Shown here one piece after another: positions 11,610 to 23,900 of a stretch of 64,000 bases of DNA (position 1 is the stretch's first letter; every line of letters starts with the position of its first letter). This stretch comes from Trametes villosa (Eukaryota > Basidiomycota > Agaricomycetes > Polyporales > Polyporaceae). A program made the position numbers and the translations under genes. The notes below the pieces were generated by a model. That model saw only the letters and a list, made by a program, of their open reading frames with translations. It was not told where the DNA came from and ran no database searches. The stretch is from the NCBI GenBank assembly GCA_002964805.2, contig PUDQ02000143.1, positions 320,001 through 384,000 on the forward strand. Reading direction: 5' to 3'.

Positions 11610-11881
11610 CTTCGTGAAGCTCGAGCTGTGGTCGTTCGTGGGTTCGCAAGGAGGTTTAAGGAGAAGGAGAAGGGATGCGGCCTTCCCCGCGCTCCTTTTA
11701 GACTGGCTTACCCCGGATCGTGAACATTGCGAGCGCTCGGTTGTGCGACTGTTCCCCGGACTCAATGGCATGTGTTTATAATCATCGGGAACAGCCGCCC
11801 AGCCACGTGGCGTGCATACTCCTACCAACGGCCGGATTTGGATCGAGTCTCCAAGTTCAAACAAGGATCGCTGCCACACAC

Positions 11882-13402
11882 ATGCGTTTACCCCATGGTT
11901 TCAAGCCTCGTTGGGTGAGGGAAACCCGCCGATCTATAGGAAGAGCGGCTGCGTGTCGTCTACTCTCAACACAGTCCAACGCGTTCAAGATCCTCTTCTT
12001 TGGACGCGATGAGTTCTCCTGCGGAGTACTACAGCAAGTGTTAGATGCGAAAGGTAGTGGCCCTTTCGTTACTGAGTGTAGTTATAGGCTAAATCGTACT
12101 CTTTGAACTTCAGACGTATGGCAGGACATTCAAGTTGTCACACAGCCGGACACGAAGACTGGCAGACGTGGCTCTAAACTCTCAATATGTGCCTCATATA
12201 GTTCTCTACTTCGTTCGCTGGTTGGCTGAACCGTGGCATGGTGTAGCTCCCCTGAAGCTACTCGCAGAGGAAGCCCAACTAAACGTACATATGATACCTC
12301 ACGACCGCTCGGAGTTCAAGAATTTCCAGGCTCCTCCACCGTTTCTTCTCCAGGACGGAGCCTCGGGCACGTCTAATCTCCCTCCCTCCGACCATCTCCT
12401 TGTCACCGCGTCCTTCGGGCGCATCCTGCCCAACTCGCTCCTGAACAACTTCCTCCCCTCGCGTCGGGTGAATGTGCACCCCTCTCTCCTCCCCGCCTAC
12501 CGCGGCGCAGCGCCAATACAGTATGCCCTCATCAACGGCGAGCGCGAGACTGGCGTATGCGTGATTGAGATGACCGAGCGCAAGAAGGGTATTGACTCCG
12601 GTGCCATCTGGGGCTGTGAGAGAACGGTCGGTCACTACCCACTCTCATTCACACATCCCTGACGCTGCATTTGCAGGAGATACCCAGCGGGGCAGCATTC
12701 CCTACTCTGCGGGACACTCTGGCTGTCGCAGGCGGGAAACTTTTGGTCTCTACCCTGCGCAACATGATCGCTGGCAAAGTGTGTCCATCCGCAGATGCTG
12801 TTCACAGCGAACGCTGACAACCGGACACCTGTGGCAGGACACTCGCATGCCCCAGCCGACAGACCCCAGTGCACCGCGGGCACCGCTCATCACCATGCAA
12901 GACACTATGGTGGACTTCCGGGTAATGACTGCAGACAATATTGAGCGGCGGCACCGTGCGATCTCACACCAGGTACATCCCCCGCCCCCCTCTCCCCAAT
13001 CGCTGCCTTACTGAAAGGGCACTGTACAGAAACCGATGACGACCCTCCTCAGGACCAGGCGCACGCTCCAGCTACACGAGCCCTCCGTGATCAGCGACGT
13101 ATCCGACGCAGTCAAGGAGGACCTGCCCGCCGAGGGCACCGCCATCTTCCACCCGCCCAGCAAGGCGCTCATCGTGCGCTGCGCCGGCGAGACCTACCTC
13201 AGCGTCCCCCTGGTGCGTACCCAATGTTAACCATCTACGTGTATGGGCAGCCGTCGCTCACCTCGATATGCAGGTCCGGCAGCAGGATCGCCATCTGCTG
13301 AAGGCGAAGGAGTGGTGGAACGGCGTGAAGCCGGAGATGCGAATGCGCTATCGGGAGGCGGGTCCTGTACAATTCGTTCCGTTTGACGCGCCTGCTCGGT
13401 AG
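11882..13402 (+). CDS. FMT1: methionyl-tRNA formyltransferase, mitochondrial
   Basis: Transfers a formyl group from 10-formyl-tetrahydrofolate to the Met on initiator tRNA for mitochondrial translation. The N-terminus ([20 protein letters not shown]) is Arg-rich with almost no acidic residues, as expected of a matrix-targeting peptide, and is followed by [19 protein letters not shown], the formyltransferase Rossmann start. Downstream exons give [17 protein letters not shown], the catalytic segment [18 protein letters not shown] (with the folate-binding HPSLLPxYRG motif), [20 protein letters not shown] and the C-terminal domain through [14 protein letters not shown]. The stop is TAG at 13400-13402. 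Some middle exon borders (about 12235 and 12780-12830) are approximate. It is convergent with MSH6, 247 bp between stops. Confidence 0.9.
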
Positions 13403-13649
13403 CGCATACATACGCCGCCTTGTTTAAGCTTTTCCGACTGCCCGTCGTCGGTGTATTCTCGCAAAGTCTCACTGAGGTCCACGGTGCCGAGTCCGATCGT
13501 TACTAACAACGGGAAGTATAGCGATTCAAGCACGTATCGTAGCATTACACAAACTATACACAGAGCGATTATAGCAGAGCAAGTACTAGAGAGCGATTCC
13601 AAGGTATGAGAACGAGACGACAGACGAATCACAAGCACGATCCAGACTC

Positions 13650-16600
13650 TCACGCGACCTGCTGCAGGCAGCCCTTCACAGCGCCCTTGAGCCCCCTGAG
13701 GACCTCCCGCCGGCGGACCTTGTCCTCCGGCATCTCGAGCGCGCCGGTCGCGAGCTTGTATAGATACGCGAAATCGGCCTGGGCGACGATGGGCAGGCGG
13801 CCCGCCGCCTTGCTCTTCTTCCCCTCGACCTTCTCTTGGAAGTGCTTCGCGAAGTCTTTGGAGACGACTTCGGCGCGCTCGACGACTTCGAGGGGCACCC
13901 CGGCCAGGTTGGCGACGTGTGTGCCGAAGGAGGAGCTGGCGACGCCCTCGACGAGCTTGTACAGGAAAACGAGCTGCGCGCGGGCGTGTTAGGTCAGGTC
14001 CAAGGGTGCTGGTGGTAGGTCACATACCTCACGCTTCTCATCATCCACGAGCGTCTGCATGTGCATGTTACGGATGTTGGGATGGTAGGCGAAGTCATCC
14101 GTAAGAGACCCATAATGGGTTGCGAAGAACGAGAGCGACAGCGTGTGCGTGGCCAGCTCGTGAAGTACCGCGGCCGCGATGGCCATACCGTCCTGAACAA
14201 GGTGAGCCAGGCCAAGCATATTACCATAGAGCAGCAACATACGTATGTAGACGTTCCACGACCGAGTTCTGGACCAGTGTTAGTACGTCGAGCGAAGCAT
14301 ATCCAATAAACATTACACACCATCAAGAATTACGAACGACTTCGGCGTCGCATCTCGCAGGATCTTGCAGCTACACGAATGTGAATGAACGGAGAGCACT
14401 TGATGAGAGAGTATGCGTACCACTCGTCGAGCTCGACCTTGAATGTACTCGCGTTGGAGAACATGTTGTCGTATGCACCCATCCTAGTCAAGATGGAGTC
14501 CACTGGGCAGAGACTGGCCGCGGCTGTCAGCGCAGGCCGCATAGAGAACGCTCGGGGCAACATACCGGGCCTTCTTCGCGGGGACGGGCATCCCAAGTTG
14601 CGCCATGATCTGAAATCATCGTTAGGATGTGCAACTCCTTTTGCTTGAAGCTGGGCCACATACAATGCCTGCAGCAGTCATACGCATCGCCTGGGCCGCT
14701 GTCAGTCAAAAATTCACGCTACGGGAGCAGGCGCACTCACTGTCGATTTGCCTCTACAATGTGCAATCACCAAGGTTAGCAATGTCTCTCTCGAGACCTC
14801 AATCCTACTTACCCCATGTTAGGACCTGTAACATAACTCATCAGCATCACGGCCACAACACTGACAATGCTCGGAGCTCACCAGTCAGCAGCGCAATCTT
14901 GCCCATGTCGCCGCCAAGCTTGACATTGTTCGGGATGAAGTCGTGCTTCAACGACCCGCTCGCGCACAGCGCCGGGTGTCTCAAGTCCTCGAAGTCGATG
15001 AACGCCTCATCACCCTCGACGAGCTCTGGCCTGCACGCAGGCTCGCCGAGCGCGCTCGACGCCTTGGCCAAGCTGAACAGGCAATCGAGCTCGGCGAGCA
15101 CCCGGATGGCGCGCAGCCACACGCTGCGGTCGAGGTCGAACTCGGCGTATAGCCTGTTCTTGAACTCCTTGATCGCGGTGTTGCGGTTCTCGCGGGCTTC
15201 CTTGAGCTTGCGGATTGTCGCCTGAAGGGAGGGGACGACGTAGCGCTTCGCAGCCTGTACGTTGGACGATCTTAATGCAAGTTAAATGGCGAGGTGAGCA
15301 CAACGTGGGCCTTACCTTCGTGGATCCACTCAGTGTCCATCCCTTGGGCGCCTTATCCCTCTCCTTGCCTTGAGTCTGCACGAGGTATATTTCCTATGAA
15401 CATATGCGTAAGAAAGTTGACGCATTCTGAGTCAACATGCGACGCTACCTTGGTACCCTGGGCACTGTGCCAGTACGTGAGGTCCAGACTGAGGAGGGAA
15501 GTCAGCCTCGACGTGCTCAGCATCCCATTCATACACAACGCACCCAGTCTGCTTGCGGAGCGTCTTCAACTCGCCCTTGAGCTCCTCTTCCAACTCGTTG
15601 ATTTCCTCCATGACGCCGTCGTACACCTCGTCCTTGCCGTCCTCGGGACAGAGCTCGTCGCTTCCTGCACTCATCGTCAGTCTGACTTATAAACACAAGA
15701 ACGAGTCTCCGCACCATCCTCCGGGGGTTTGAACATCGCCTTGATATGCTTCAAGTTCGGGCTGAGATCCGGGGCGGTACGCAACAACCCAGGGATGCTC
15801 CTCGAGTCGAACGAATCGGCGGTCTCCGCAAGCGCTGATAGGCCCTTGCTGAGGCTCCGGAACGCCTGCGTCCAGGAGCGCGGTTTAGTGAGCCCTGTTC
15901 CAAATGGCATAAGAACAAAGTGAGGAGCTTACCGCGAGGACCTTGAGGAAATCCTTGACCTTGCAGTTCTTCGCGTGGATGCGCGAGACGATCCGCTCAA
16001 GGTCCGGCAGGCCCTTGGCGATTGCTGTGAATTCCGTCTCGAAGGTAGGGTGCTCGAGCAAGTCTTGCACCGCGTCGAGCCTACAGAGGGCTGGTCAACC
16101 TCTCGCCTGTCGGGGCTACAACAGATACGCACCTGGCATTGATGTCCGCAACCTCACGCAGAGGCATGCAAAGCCATATACGGAAGAGACGTTTGCCTGT
16201 ATGTCACGCCTCAGTTTCAGGATGAACCCAGCCCGGGAGAAAGCGTACCTGAAGGAGTGATGCACCGCCCGAGCAACTTGAGCAAAGTGCCTTCCTCCGT
16301 ACCCTCGCTGTTCTGCAGAACCTAAGACGCGCGCTGTGAGCTTGGGTGCGACAAATATTAACGTCGGGCTGCTCTACCTCGACATGTGCGAGGGTCTGAC
16401 CATCCAGAACCAGGCCCTGTCCGCGCTTCATGGGATCATACACATTGAAGTTCTTCATGCTCAGGATATCCTTGTCAATGTTGAGTGTATGCAAGTACCT
16501 GGCGCATAGGGTCAGCTCATGCGTCGACGATGAAGTAACGTGAAACGACGTACCAGATCATCGAGCCCAACGCTTGGATCGCCCCCTGATGCGGGAGCAT

Positions 16601-18715
16601 CCTCCGAATAGGCTCTGGCACGGCCTTGGTCAAGCCATGAGGATTGTCGGCCATCTCATCGTCGTCTTCGTCCGCGGGGTAGAGCTTCTTGAGCTCCTTG
16701 ATCGTCTCGTTGTACTTGAAGCCCTCGCTCTCGCGGAGACTCGTCCACAGGCAGTTCCCAGGCAGGACCGACTTTAGCAGGCGAGTCGTCGACACCGAAA
16801 GATTGCCCTTCAACCACCCAGGTCAGCATATAGTCGCACAGCAGGGGTATATGCGTACCTTGGTGAAGATTATCTCCTTCGGGCGCAGCTGGCGCATCAT
16901 CGTCTCCAGCTTCGTGCGGCACACATCGTCTTCGAACGCGCTCAGGTTGAACTCGCTCGTCGCGCTGTCCAACACGCAGATGCCGAACGTCTGCTTTCCG
17001 TCCTTATCGTTCTCGGGCGCCTCCTCTTCGCGAATCGAGACACAGTGCCCCGCTTGCTCGTCCGTGAGGAGCTCCTCGTCGACGAGCGTGCCGTTGGTAT
17101 AGACCTTGTTGAGCTCGCGCCGCACGATCTTGTCCTTTGCCTTGTCCTTCGCTGGGGCTTTCTTGCTCTTCTTGTCCGCTGCAAGACGCATCTCCGCGCC
17201 GAGCGCCGTCTCCGCTTGATCCACGCGTCCAACCTTGTAGCCTAAACATGCCGTGAGTAAGGGACTCTAAGCGAGGGAATAGGGTGTCCCGACCTTTCGC
17301 AAGGAACTTGGCTGCCCAGAAGTTGAACGACATCTCGGGGACGCCAACCTAACACAGGTGTCAACTTGCGCTCTTTCAATCTCCCCGGTGCGACTTACCA
17401 TACTCATCTTCACGCGCTGCGTCAGCTTGAGGTCAAACTCGCGATGGCCAATGCGCGCATCCTCCTCATACAGCTCCAAGAACTTGCCCTTTTGGAAGAA
17501 CAGGATCGTGTCGAAGTGGTTCTGCTTGATCTCCCAGAACTGCTTCTCGAACGGCGTGAAGCTCGTCCACGCCCGCGGGGGGATGTACAGCGTGCGCGGG
17601 TCGTAGCCGGGCTCCCCAGGGCGCACGCAGTCCTTGTCGCGCACGTCGACGAGGAAGCCGAACGGATCCTCGGTGCTCTTCTTCTCGTCCTTCTGCTTCA
17701 GGGCGCGCTGCTCTGCCGCGGTGAGGAAGCTGCTCGCGCCCTTTGAGCTGCTTTCCTTCTTCAGAGCCGGACGCGCGGAGGCTTTCTTGGCCTTGGGCTC
17801 GTCCTCGTCCGATTCTGCCTCGGTCGCCCCGGAGGAGTGCGAGTACGCGGATAGACGCGACGATGGGCGCGAGGAGGACGAGGCGCGGGACGAGGCTCGG
17901 CCGACTTCCTCTTCCTCATCCGCTTCCTCAATGTCATCCGGCACAATGAAGTCGTCGTCGTCATCGTTAGACTTCCGTCCTATAGCAGCATTAGCACAGT
18001 TCACGACAGGCAACGTAGCTTCGGCACAGCATATAGTGACATACCTTTGCCCTTGCCCTTGCCAGGGGACTTCTGGTACCTGGTCAACCGCTTCGCGAAG
18101 GAGTTCAATTGGGGCTCGTCCTCTTCAGCCTCTTCTTCATCCGAGAAGACGGCGGACATGCGCGCCTTCTTGGATCTGCCTGAAGCCCGCTTGTATGCGA
18201 CCGGCGCGCTCGAAAGGTCATCTTCTTCATCTTCGTCGTCCACCATTATCTTGCGCTTTGTCCGGGAGGCCAGCTACTCAAGCGTGAGCTTATGACACTA
18301 ACCGCGAGCTCGAGTGACATACCGGTCGCGCCGGGCTGCTCTGGGTCGCATTTGGCCCGTCCCCGTCAGACAGCATGTCGACGTCTATGGGGTCGCTGGT
18401 CGGCGGCGTCTCGCGCGCGCTGCTCCCGCCCTCCGAGCTGCGGGTATACGTAGCGCTCACGATGCCCGACGACTGAGAGCTGCCTTTCGGCAGGGGTGTC
18501 CTCGCCTCCTTCACAGCGGGCGACGACGCGTCGACATCCCGCACATTCTCCTTCGCAGCGGTCTTCGTCACCTTCGGAGTCGCAGCGACCTTGGCCTTCT
18601 GCGCAACCGTGGCGGTCGCGGCGCCGTCGTCCTTGGTCGGCGTTTTCCCGAAGAAAGACATCAGGCTTTTCTGCTTCATCTTCTCATCCGATCCCTTGGC
18701 AGGTTTCGGAGGCAT
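13650..18715 (-). CDS. MSH6: DNA mismatch-repair ATPase MSH6
   Basis: Partner of MSH2 in MutS-alpha, which recognises base mismatches and small loops in the nucleus. The N-terminus carries a PCNA-interaction box (QKSLMSFF, about residues 15-22), followed by a long acidic, serine-rich tail. Then: the mismatch-binding domain with GKFLELYEEDARIGHREFDL (Phe-X-Glu kept, X being Leu rather than the usual Tyr), the connector, lever and clamp regions, and the C-terminal ABC-type ATPase. Walker A (GPNMGGKST), the DELGRGTST Walker B/D region and ATHYGSLTDDFA are all present, as is the family end GTHVANLAGVPLEVVERA. About 1,250-1,300 residues in more than 20 exons. Walker A is encoded by two 13-nt exons (14813-14825 and 14741-14753) followed by a 27-nt exon (14664-14690). 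The start at 18715 is the ATG just before the PCNA box. Confidence 0.96.
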
Positions 18716-19176
18716 GTCGTTGAGTGTTCCTGGCTATGCGCCTGGGTGACAGAGTAGAGTCACAGGCACAGTCTGTGCTGCGAGGGGGAGGGGGAAGGCG
18801 CGTAGGCGCCCGACGCGCTCGCGACGCGCTCATCTTACGCGTTATTTGGCTTTATTTGCGGGGTGGCGGATCTGAGGATCGTAGTACCGAGTACTCGCTG
18901 TGTAAAGTACTGCGAATCTTCAAGCATCAAGCTAAGAAGTATGCGCATGACGCGCTATACAAGCTCATGCACTATGGATAGCTCCGAATATCTCCCAAGT
19001 ATACGGTACGGTGAAATGGTGTGTAGCGCAACGAACGCTTCCCGAATACATACAGAGCGAAGCCAATCTCGCCCGACTACTGGTTCGCCCGCCGGTCGAG
19101 CTACCGTTGTAAACGTGAGGTATGCGCAATTGTTATGTGTAGCTAATACGCACTTGAAAAGTGGGTCCGCCAAGGT
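18716..19176. other. MSH6 upstream region and BTB gene 3' flank
   Basis: No gene seen. It holds the MSH6 promoter region, with no obvious TATA box, and the 3' flank of the BTB gene. Confidence 0.5.
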
Positions 19177-20322
19177 CTAGCCCTGTAAAAACAGTCAGAT
19201 AGCTTCAGGGGTGTAATGAAGGAGCACACCTGTACGGGCTCGAGCTTGGCCTTCGGTTCCGTCTCCCATTCGAGTTTTTCTCCTTCGAGATCAAAGATGG
19301 ACGGTAGCTTGCGCCACAGCTTTCGGCGCTCCTCTCGAGAGTGCGCTTCCACGTATGCTTGACACTGCTTGCAAATCGGGCCATATTCTTCCATATCCTG
19401 CGGCAGGGCATGGAGAAGCCAAGGGTTGTCGTCTTCCACCAGCTCCCGATATATCGTTTGAATGGTAGGGCCGCACGTCGACTGAGTGACGCAGGTTTCC
19501 TGAGGTTTGAGGTTGTACATGCTCGTGAAGAGCGCGTGAGCCTCCTTGCGCAGGATCCCAAAGCCTTTGATGCATCGTCGCAAGTCTTGGCGAGGGAGAT
19601 ACTCTACAGTGCCGTCTTCGCGAGTCCATCCGTCCAAGACACCTTCGTTGAGGAGTGTGCACATGTACAGCGCGATCGGAAGCATGGTGGGGGTATTCGA
19701 AAGCCTGGCGATATTGACAGCACCGATGACCATAGATTCTAGAATGGTCGAGCAGCCCGTTAGGGTTACTAAAGCTGAAGGAACATATCGGCCAGTGGGG
19801 GGCAGCCCAGGAGTCGAATTTGTTCGTAAAGAAGGCTTTCAGACAAGACAGAGCTTGCTCTTCCACTTGCGCGATATGGTACTTGTGAGCTAAGCGAACC
19901 AGGGAGGAGAGCTGTTCGAAGGAGAACCGTTTTTCGTCTTCACAAGGAGGGGCGTAAACGCTAATATACAAATTCAGTTCTGCCATGGCTCCTTGCGGTG
20001 CACACACGAAGATTACCCACCGCTGCTGTTTGACTGGAATCAATGTATCCAACAAGTACCATAGATCCTCGGGCGAGTCTGAGATACGGACCACGGGACA
20101 GCCCGCGAAGACTTCGCCCGTCGGTGGGTTCAATGCGACGAACACGTTGGCGAACACTGAGGACTGTGCGGCAAGGAGGCACTTGTAGACTTTGAAGGCT
20201 TTATTTCCAGCCACGAGGACGATATTCCCATCGTCCAGCCAGAACTCTGCGTCGGGTGCAAAGTGGCTATCACTGAGACGAGCCTCTTCGGGCGCGTTGG
20301 TACTGGAGCGCGTCGGCTTCAT
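19177..20322 (-). CDS. BTB/POZ domain protein
   Basis: About 350 residues with an N-terminal BTB fold: DAEFWLDDGNIVLVAGNKAFKVYKCLLAAQSSVFANVF is the usual 'D-nV-f-Hk-vLaa-S-vF' pattern. Then come PVVRISDSPEDLWYLLDTLI, SSLVRLAHKYHIAQVEEQAL and an Agaricomycete-type C-terminal half (GAVNIARLSNTPTMLPIALY) with a Cys pair (CKQC). Members of this large family are often presumed Cul3 adaptors or transcription regulators; its target is unknown. The start is the ATG at 20322; upstream in-frame triplets are not ATG. An intron after KQQR restores VYAPPCEDEKRF. The next junction, before SMVIGAVNIAR, only stays in frame with an unusually short 31-nt GT-AG intron. A final intron places TAG directly after EPVQG. 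Confidence 0.8.
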
Positions 20323-20962
20323 AGGGAGAGCAGGGAGTAGTAGTACAGCAGTGACTGAAGCGGAGCGTCGTCGTTCCCAAGGCACAGAGGGTGGCGTGTA
20401 TGCAAACTGAGTAACACTGGACGTGGTTCGGGAACAAGACCTGCGGCGAGCGTTAAGAGGCGTCTTGACGGCGTTGCACGTGATCGTGGCGTAACGCTGC
20501 CGCCGCGTGCGGCGCTGCCGGGGACTTCAAGCTTGGCTTCACTCCCTCGTCTTCAGTTACCGTCATACACGCTCAACAAGAATCCTCTGCGCCATCAACC
20601 TGTTTCCAATACTAGCGCACAAGTTTTCGGCGATTGGGGAGTTTTGCTGAGCCGACGACGCGCTGTTAGAACAGGACCGGTCTGGTAAGTGTCCTATGTC
20701 AGTCTCCAAGTTGTCATCGTCCCGTATGGCCCAACTGCGCAGTAGCTGCAAGCTATGCGCGAAAATAAGAGTATTCGTCTATTAAATGTGGGCAGGGGAC
20801 ATAATCTGTGGTAGTTGGCGCGTCTTTCTTCAGCTCCAAGAATTCAAGAGCGGGAGGATCGAGTGGCGGCCAGAGCGGCATTCCCTCCTCTACGTTATCC
20901 GGAAGCCGCGAATTGTCTCCAGAACTGACACTGACGCTAACGATTTTAGTGCATAACTATAC
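20323..20962. other. divergent promoter region, BTB / PHD-chromodomain genes
   Basis: 640 bp between two divergent start codons. No coding sequence recognised; no strong TATA box on either side. Confidence 0.5.
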
Positions 20963-23900
20963 ATGAATCCGCGTGGCCCTCCCACATATCCGACATTCGA
21001 TTGGCGACAGTGGAGACCACCCCACCCCAACCCTCGTCCGCAACCCCCCACTCAGCCTCACGCGTACTCTCACCCCCCTGGGACCCACGCGCCGCAACCA
21101 ACGGCACGCGAAATGGCCGCGCCACCCCCGTACCCGCCCTATGACCCAACACCCTTCAACAATGTCCTGAGCATCTTCACCGCCGCCCTGGACAAGGTGG
21201 ACACCCACACGACAGCGCGGCTTAACCGTATGGAGATCGCGATGGCCAACATGGCGAAAGTTGCCACAGAAGCCCTGCAGGTGGCGACGAGTGCTCGACA
21301 GGAGACAAAGGACGGCTTGGAGAGGCTGCACACCGGCGTTGTAAACGCGGCGAAGTGCTCGCTCGCAAGCTCGGAGAAGATCGAGATGATACTGGGCAAT
21401 GTGAATGGCGACCCCGATGTCGACCCCGAGCACGAGAGCACGACCGTGTTAGGCCGGATACGCCAGCTTGAGCGTGCGGTCGTGGAGCTCTCGGAGAGCG
21501 TTAGCGACCCGGATGCTGCGCGTAAGTGCTACATGCTTGCGGCCCACATCTGCTCACCGATGTACAGGCCCGGTGATTGTGCGGCACGAGGCGTCGGTGA
21601 ACACCGACCCAGTCGTCCGTGCCTTAGTTGACGCAGGAGTGGATGCGCTAGAGTTAGAGCCGCTTCTGCGGCACGCAGATACGGGCACTCAAGCAGCTAC
21701 CGCTCAGGCCGCCACTGAATTTGATCCGTCTGCGGGGCAACCTGCGGGAGCACCGATCAGCCGCGCTCAGCTAGGCGCACATTCAGAAGGTGATAGCGGA
21801 GCTTCTCGACGAGATTGACTTTGGCTGATTGGCATCGAAGGATCGACAGCCGTGCAAACCCCAGCGCCACCCTTCGCTCTCCAGCCGCTCGCACCTGCCC
21901 ACTGGAGCTCAGCAGGCCGTTACAGCGGTGCGTATATCAACGAAGCCTAACCCTCTCCTTCCGTTGTATTGACAACTTAGCATAGACGAGTTTAGCTCGT
22001 CTGCTAACAGCAAAGTGCCTTCACCGGACACGGACCAGAACACGCAACACGTTCCCAAGGCCCACGCCGCACCTCTGGCCATCGTCCCTAGCACTTCCAC
22101 GGAAGGGCGGGCAAGCTCGATCTTCGAGGAGCAGGAGATCCTGCAGAGCCTCGGAGCAGACGGGGCCCCTGATTCTCGCATGTCGAGCAGCCCTCCGCCG
22201 ATAGCGGCCCCTCAGACACCCCCTACACCCCCGCCTCCCCGCGCGATCCCGCCCATCCCCCGCCGATCGGCCGCCGCTCAGGCGAGCGCGGCTTCCGGCT
22301 CGTCGGGGCCCGTTGCTTCCGCGTCGCCCCCGCACACTACAAACGCAGCTCCAAGTCCCAGCCAGCCGCCAAGCCAGCCGCCGCCAAACGCATCACCGCC
22401 CATCCCCCGCCGGAAAGTCGCGGCAGTCGTAGCGGCAGCAGCCTCCTCGATAACGTCCTCGAACCAGATGCTCACGAACATGGCCGCCATTGCAACGATG
22501 ACCGCACCCCCGGCACCTCCACCCTCTCGGCCCACTGTCCTTCCGATCCCCCGCGGCTTCGGGAAGCGGAAGGCGACCTCGAGCGGGTCGGCTTCAACAT
22601 CGTCCCTCTCTAGCGCGTCCCAGCCACCACAGCCGCCTCGTACCCCCGCGGCTCCCTCCACGCCCGGCTCCCTCTCGTCCGGCTCCCTCTCGTCGCTCTC
22701 ATCGCTGTCGAGCCCGCCGAAGTCTCAGGTAGGGACCCAGTCGTCGGCGCGCAGTCCCGGCCGCGCCCAATCAGCTTCGCGTGACGATAGTGCAAGCGTG
22801 AGCGCACGAGCTGCCGGCTCATCTGCACGAGGGCGGAGCCGCAGGGCGGCGCGTGGCGCAAAGGCAGGCGGCAGTGCTAGCGCGCGGGTGACGGTCAAGA
22901 AAGAGAGGAGCGAGGGCCGTGAAGCTGGCCCGCCGGCGAAGAGGCGCAAGACAATGGGAAGTGTGCGCAGTTCGCATGTTGATGACGGCGACGACGACGA
23001 CGAGTCAGTAAGTACGTCGGGTCGTGGTGGGAGGAGCGCTTCCAGGGGGCGTGGTGGCGGACGTGGACGAGGGCGTGGGCGAGGCGGAGCCTCCAGTACG
23101 TCTGCCTCAGCGCGCAAGGCAGCAGCAGCAGCCTCCACGTCAGGTGGGCAGCCTGCGTCCAGCAAGGGCGGCGACACGCAACCAAAGCGGAGGCAGGAAC
23201 CGCCCGCCGTCGGCACGGACTGCAGGTGGCCGCCGAAGATCGACGGCGACGAGGCGTATCAGCGCGAGGTGCGTAGCTCAGCACGAACTGTCCGTCAGGC
23301 AGAAAACGTTGACGAGCTCATGCGCAAGTTTGTGCAATGCGACAAGTGGGTGTTCTCTCAGTTTTACGACTGTATCGCGGGGCTGATATGTGCGGCAGTT
23401 GCGAGGCATGGTACCACTTCGGATGCGTCGGTCTGGAGACGGGCGACCCGCGCCTCGAGCCGGACGCAGAATTCTTCTGCCCGCCTTGCGAGACTTCCGA
23501 GTACGTCGCTCTCTCACTCTTCCACATCCTCCTACTCACGCTAACCCCTTCGTACTTTCCAGTGCGATCCGTACGTCCCCCCATTCCTCCCAAATATATT
23601 ACCTAATCCGCGGCCTAACTCTCCCCTCACTGACAGGTACGCTGCGCCAAAGCCTCCGCTTCGAAGAGGCCGCGTGCATGCGCCCCGACTGCGCGCGCGC
23701 CGGGCTCGCAGAGGACACGAACGAGTACTTCGTCGAGCGCATCATCGGGCGGCGCCCGTATGAGGCCGACCTCGCCGCGGGCATCAAGCCCGTGCGCTTC
23801 CTCTGGCTCGTCAAGTGGGATGGGTGCGTTCATGCCCTCCCCCATCTCTTCCCCTTTCCCTCCTTGTCCCTCTGTCCTCCTTAACCCCCCCTCTGATGCA

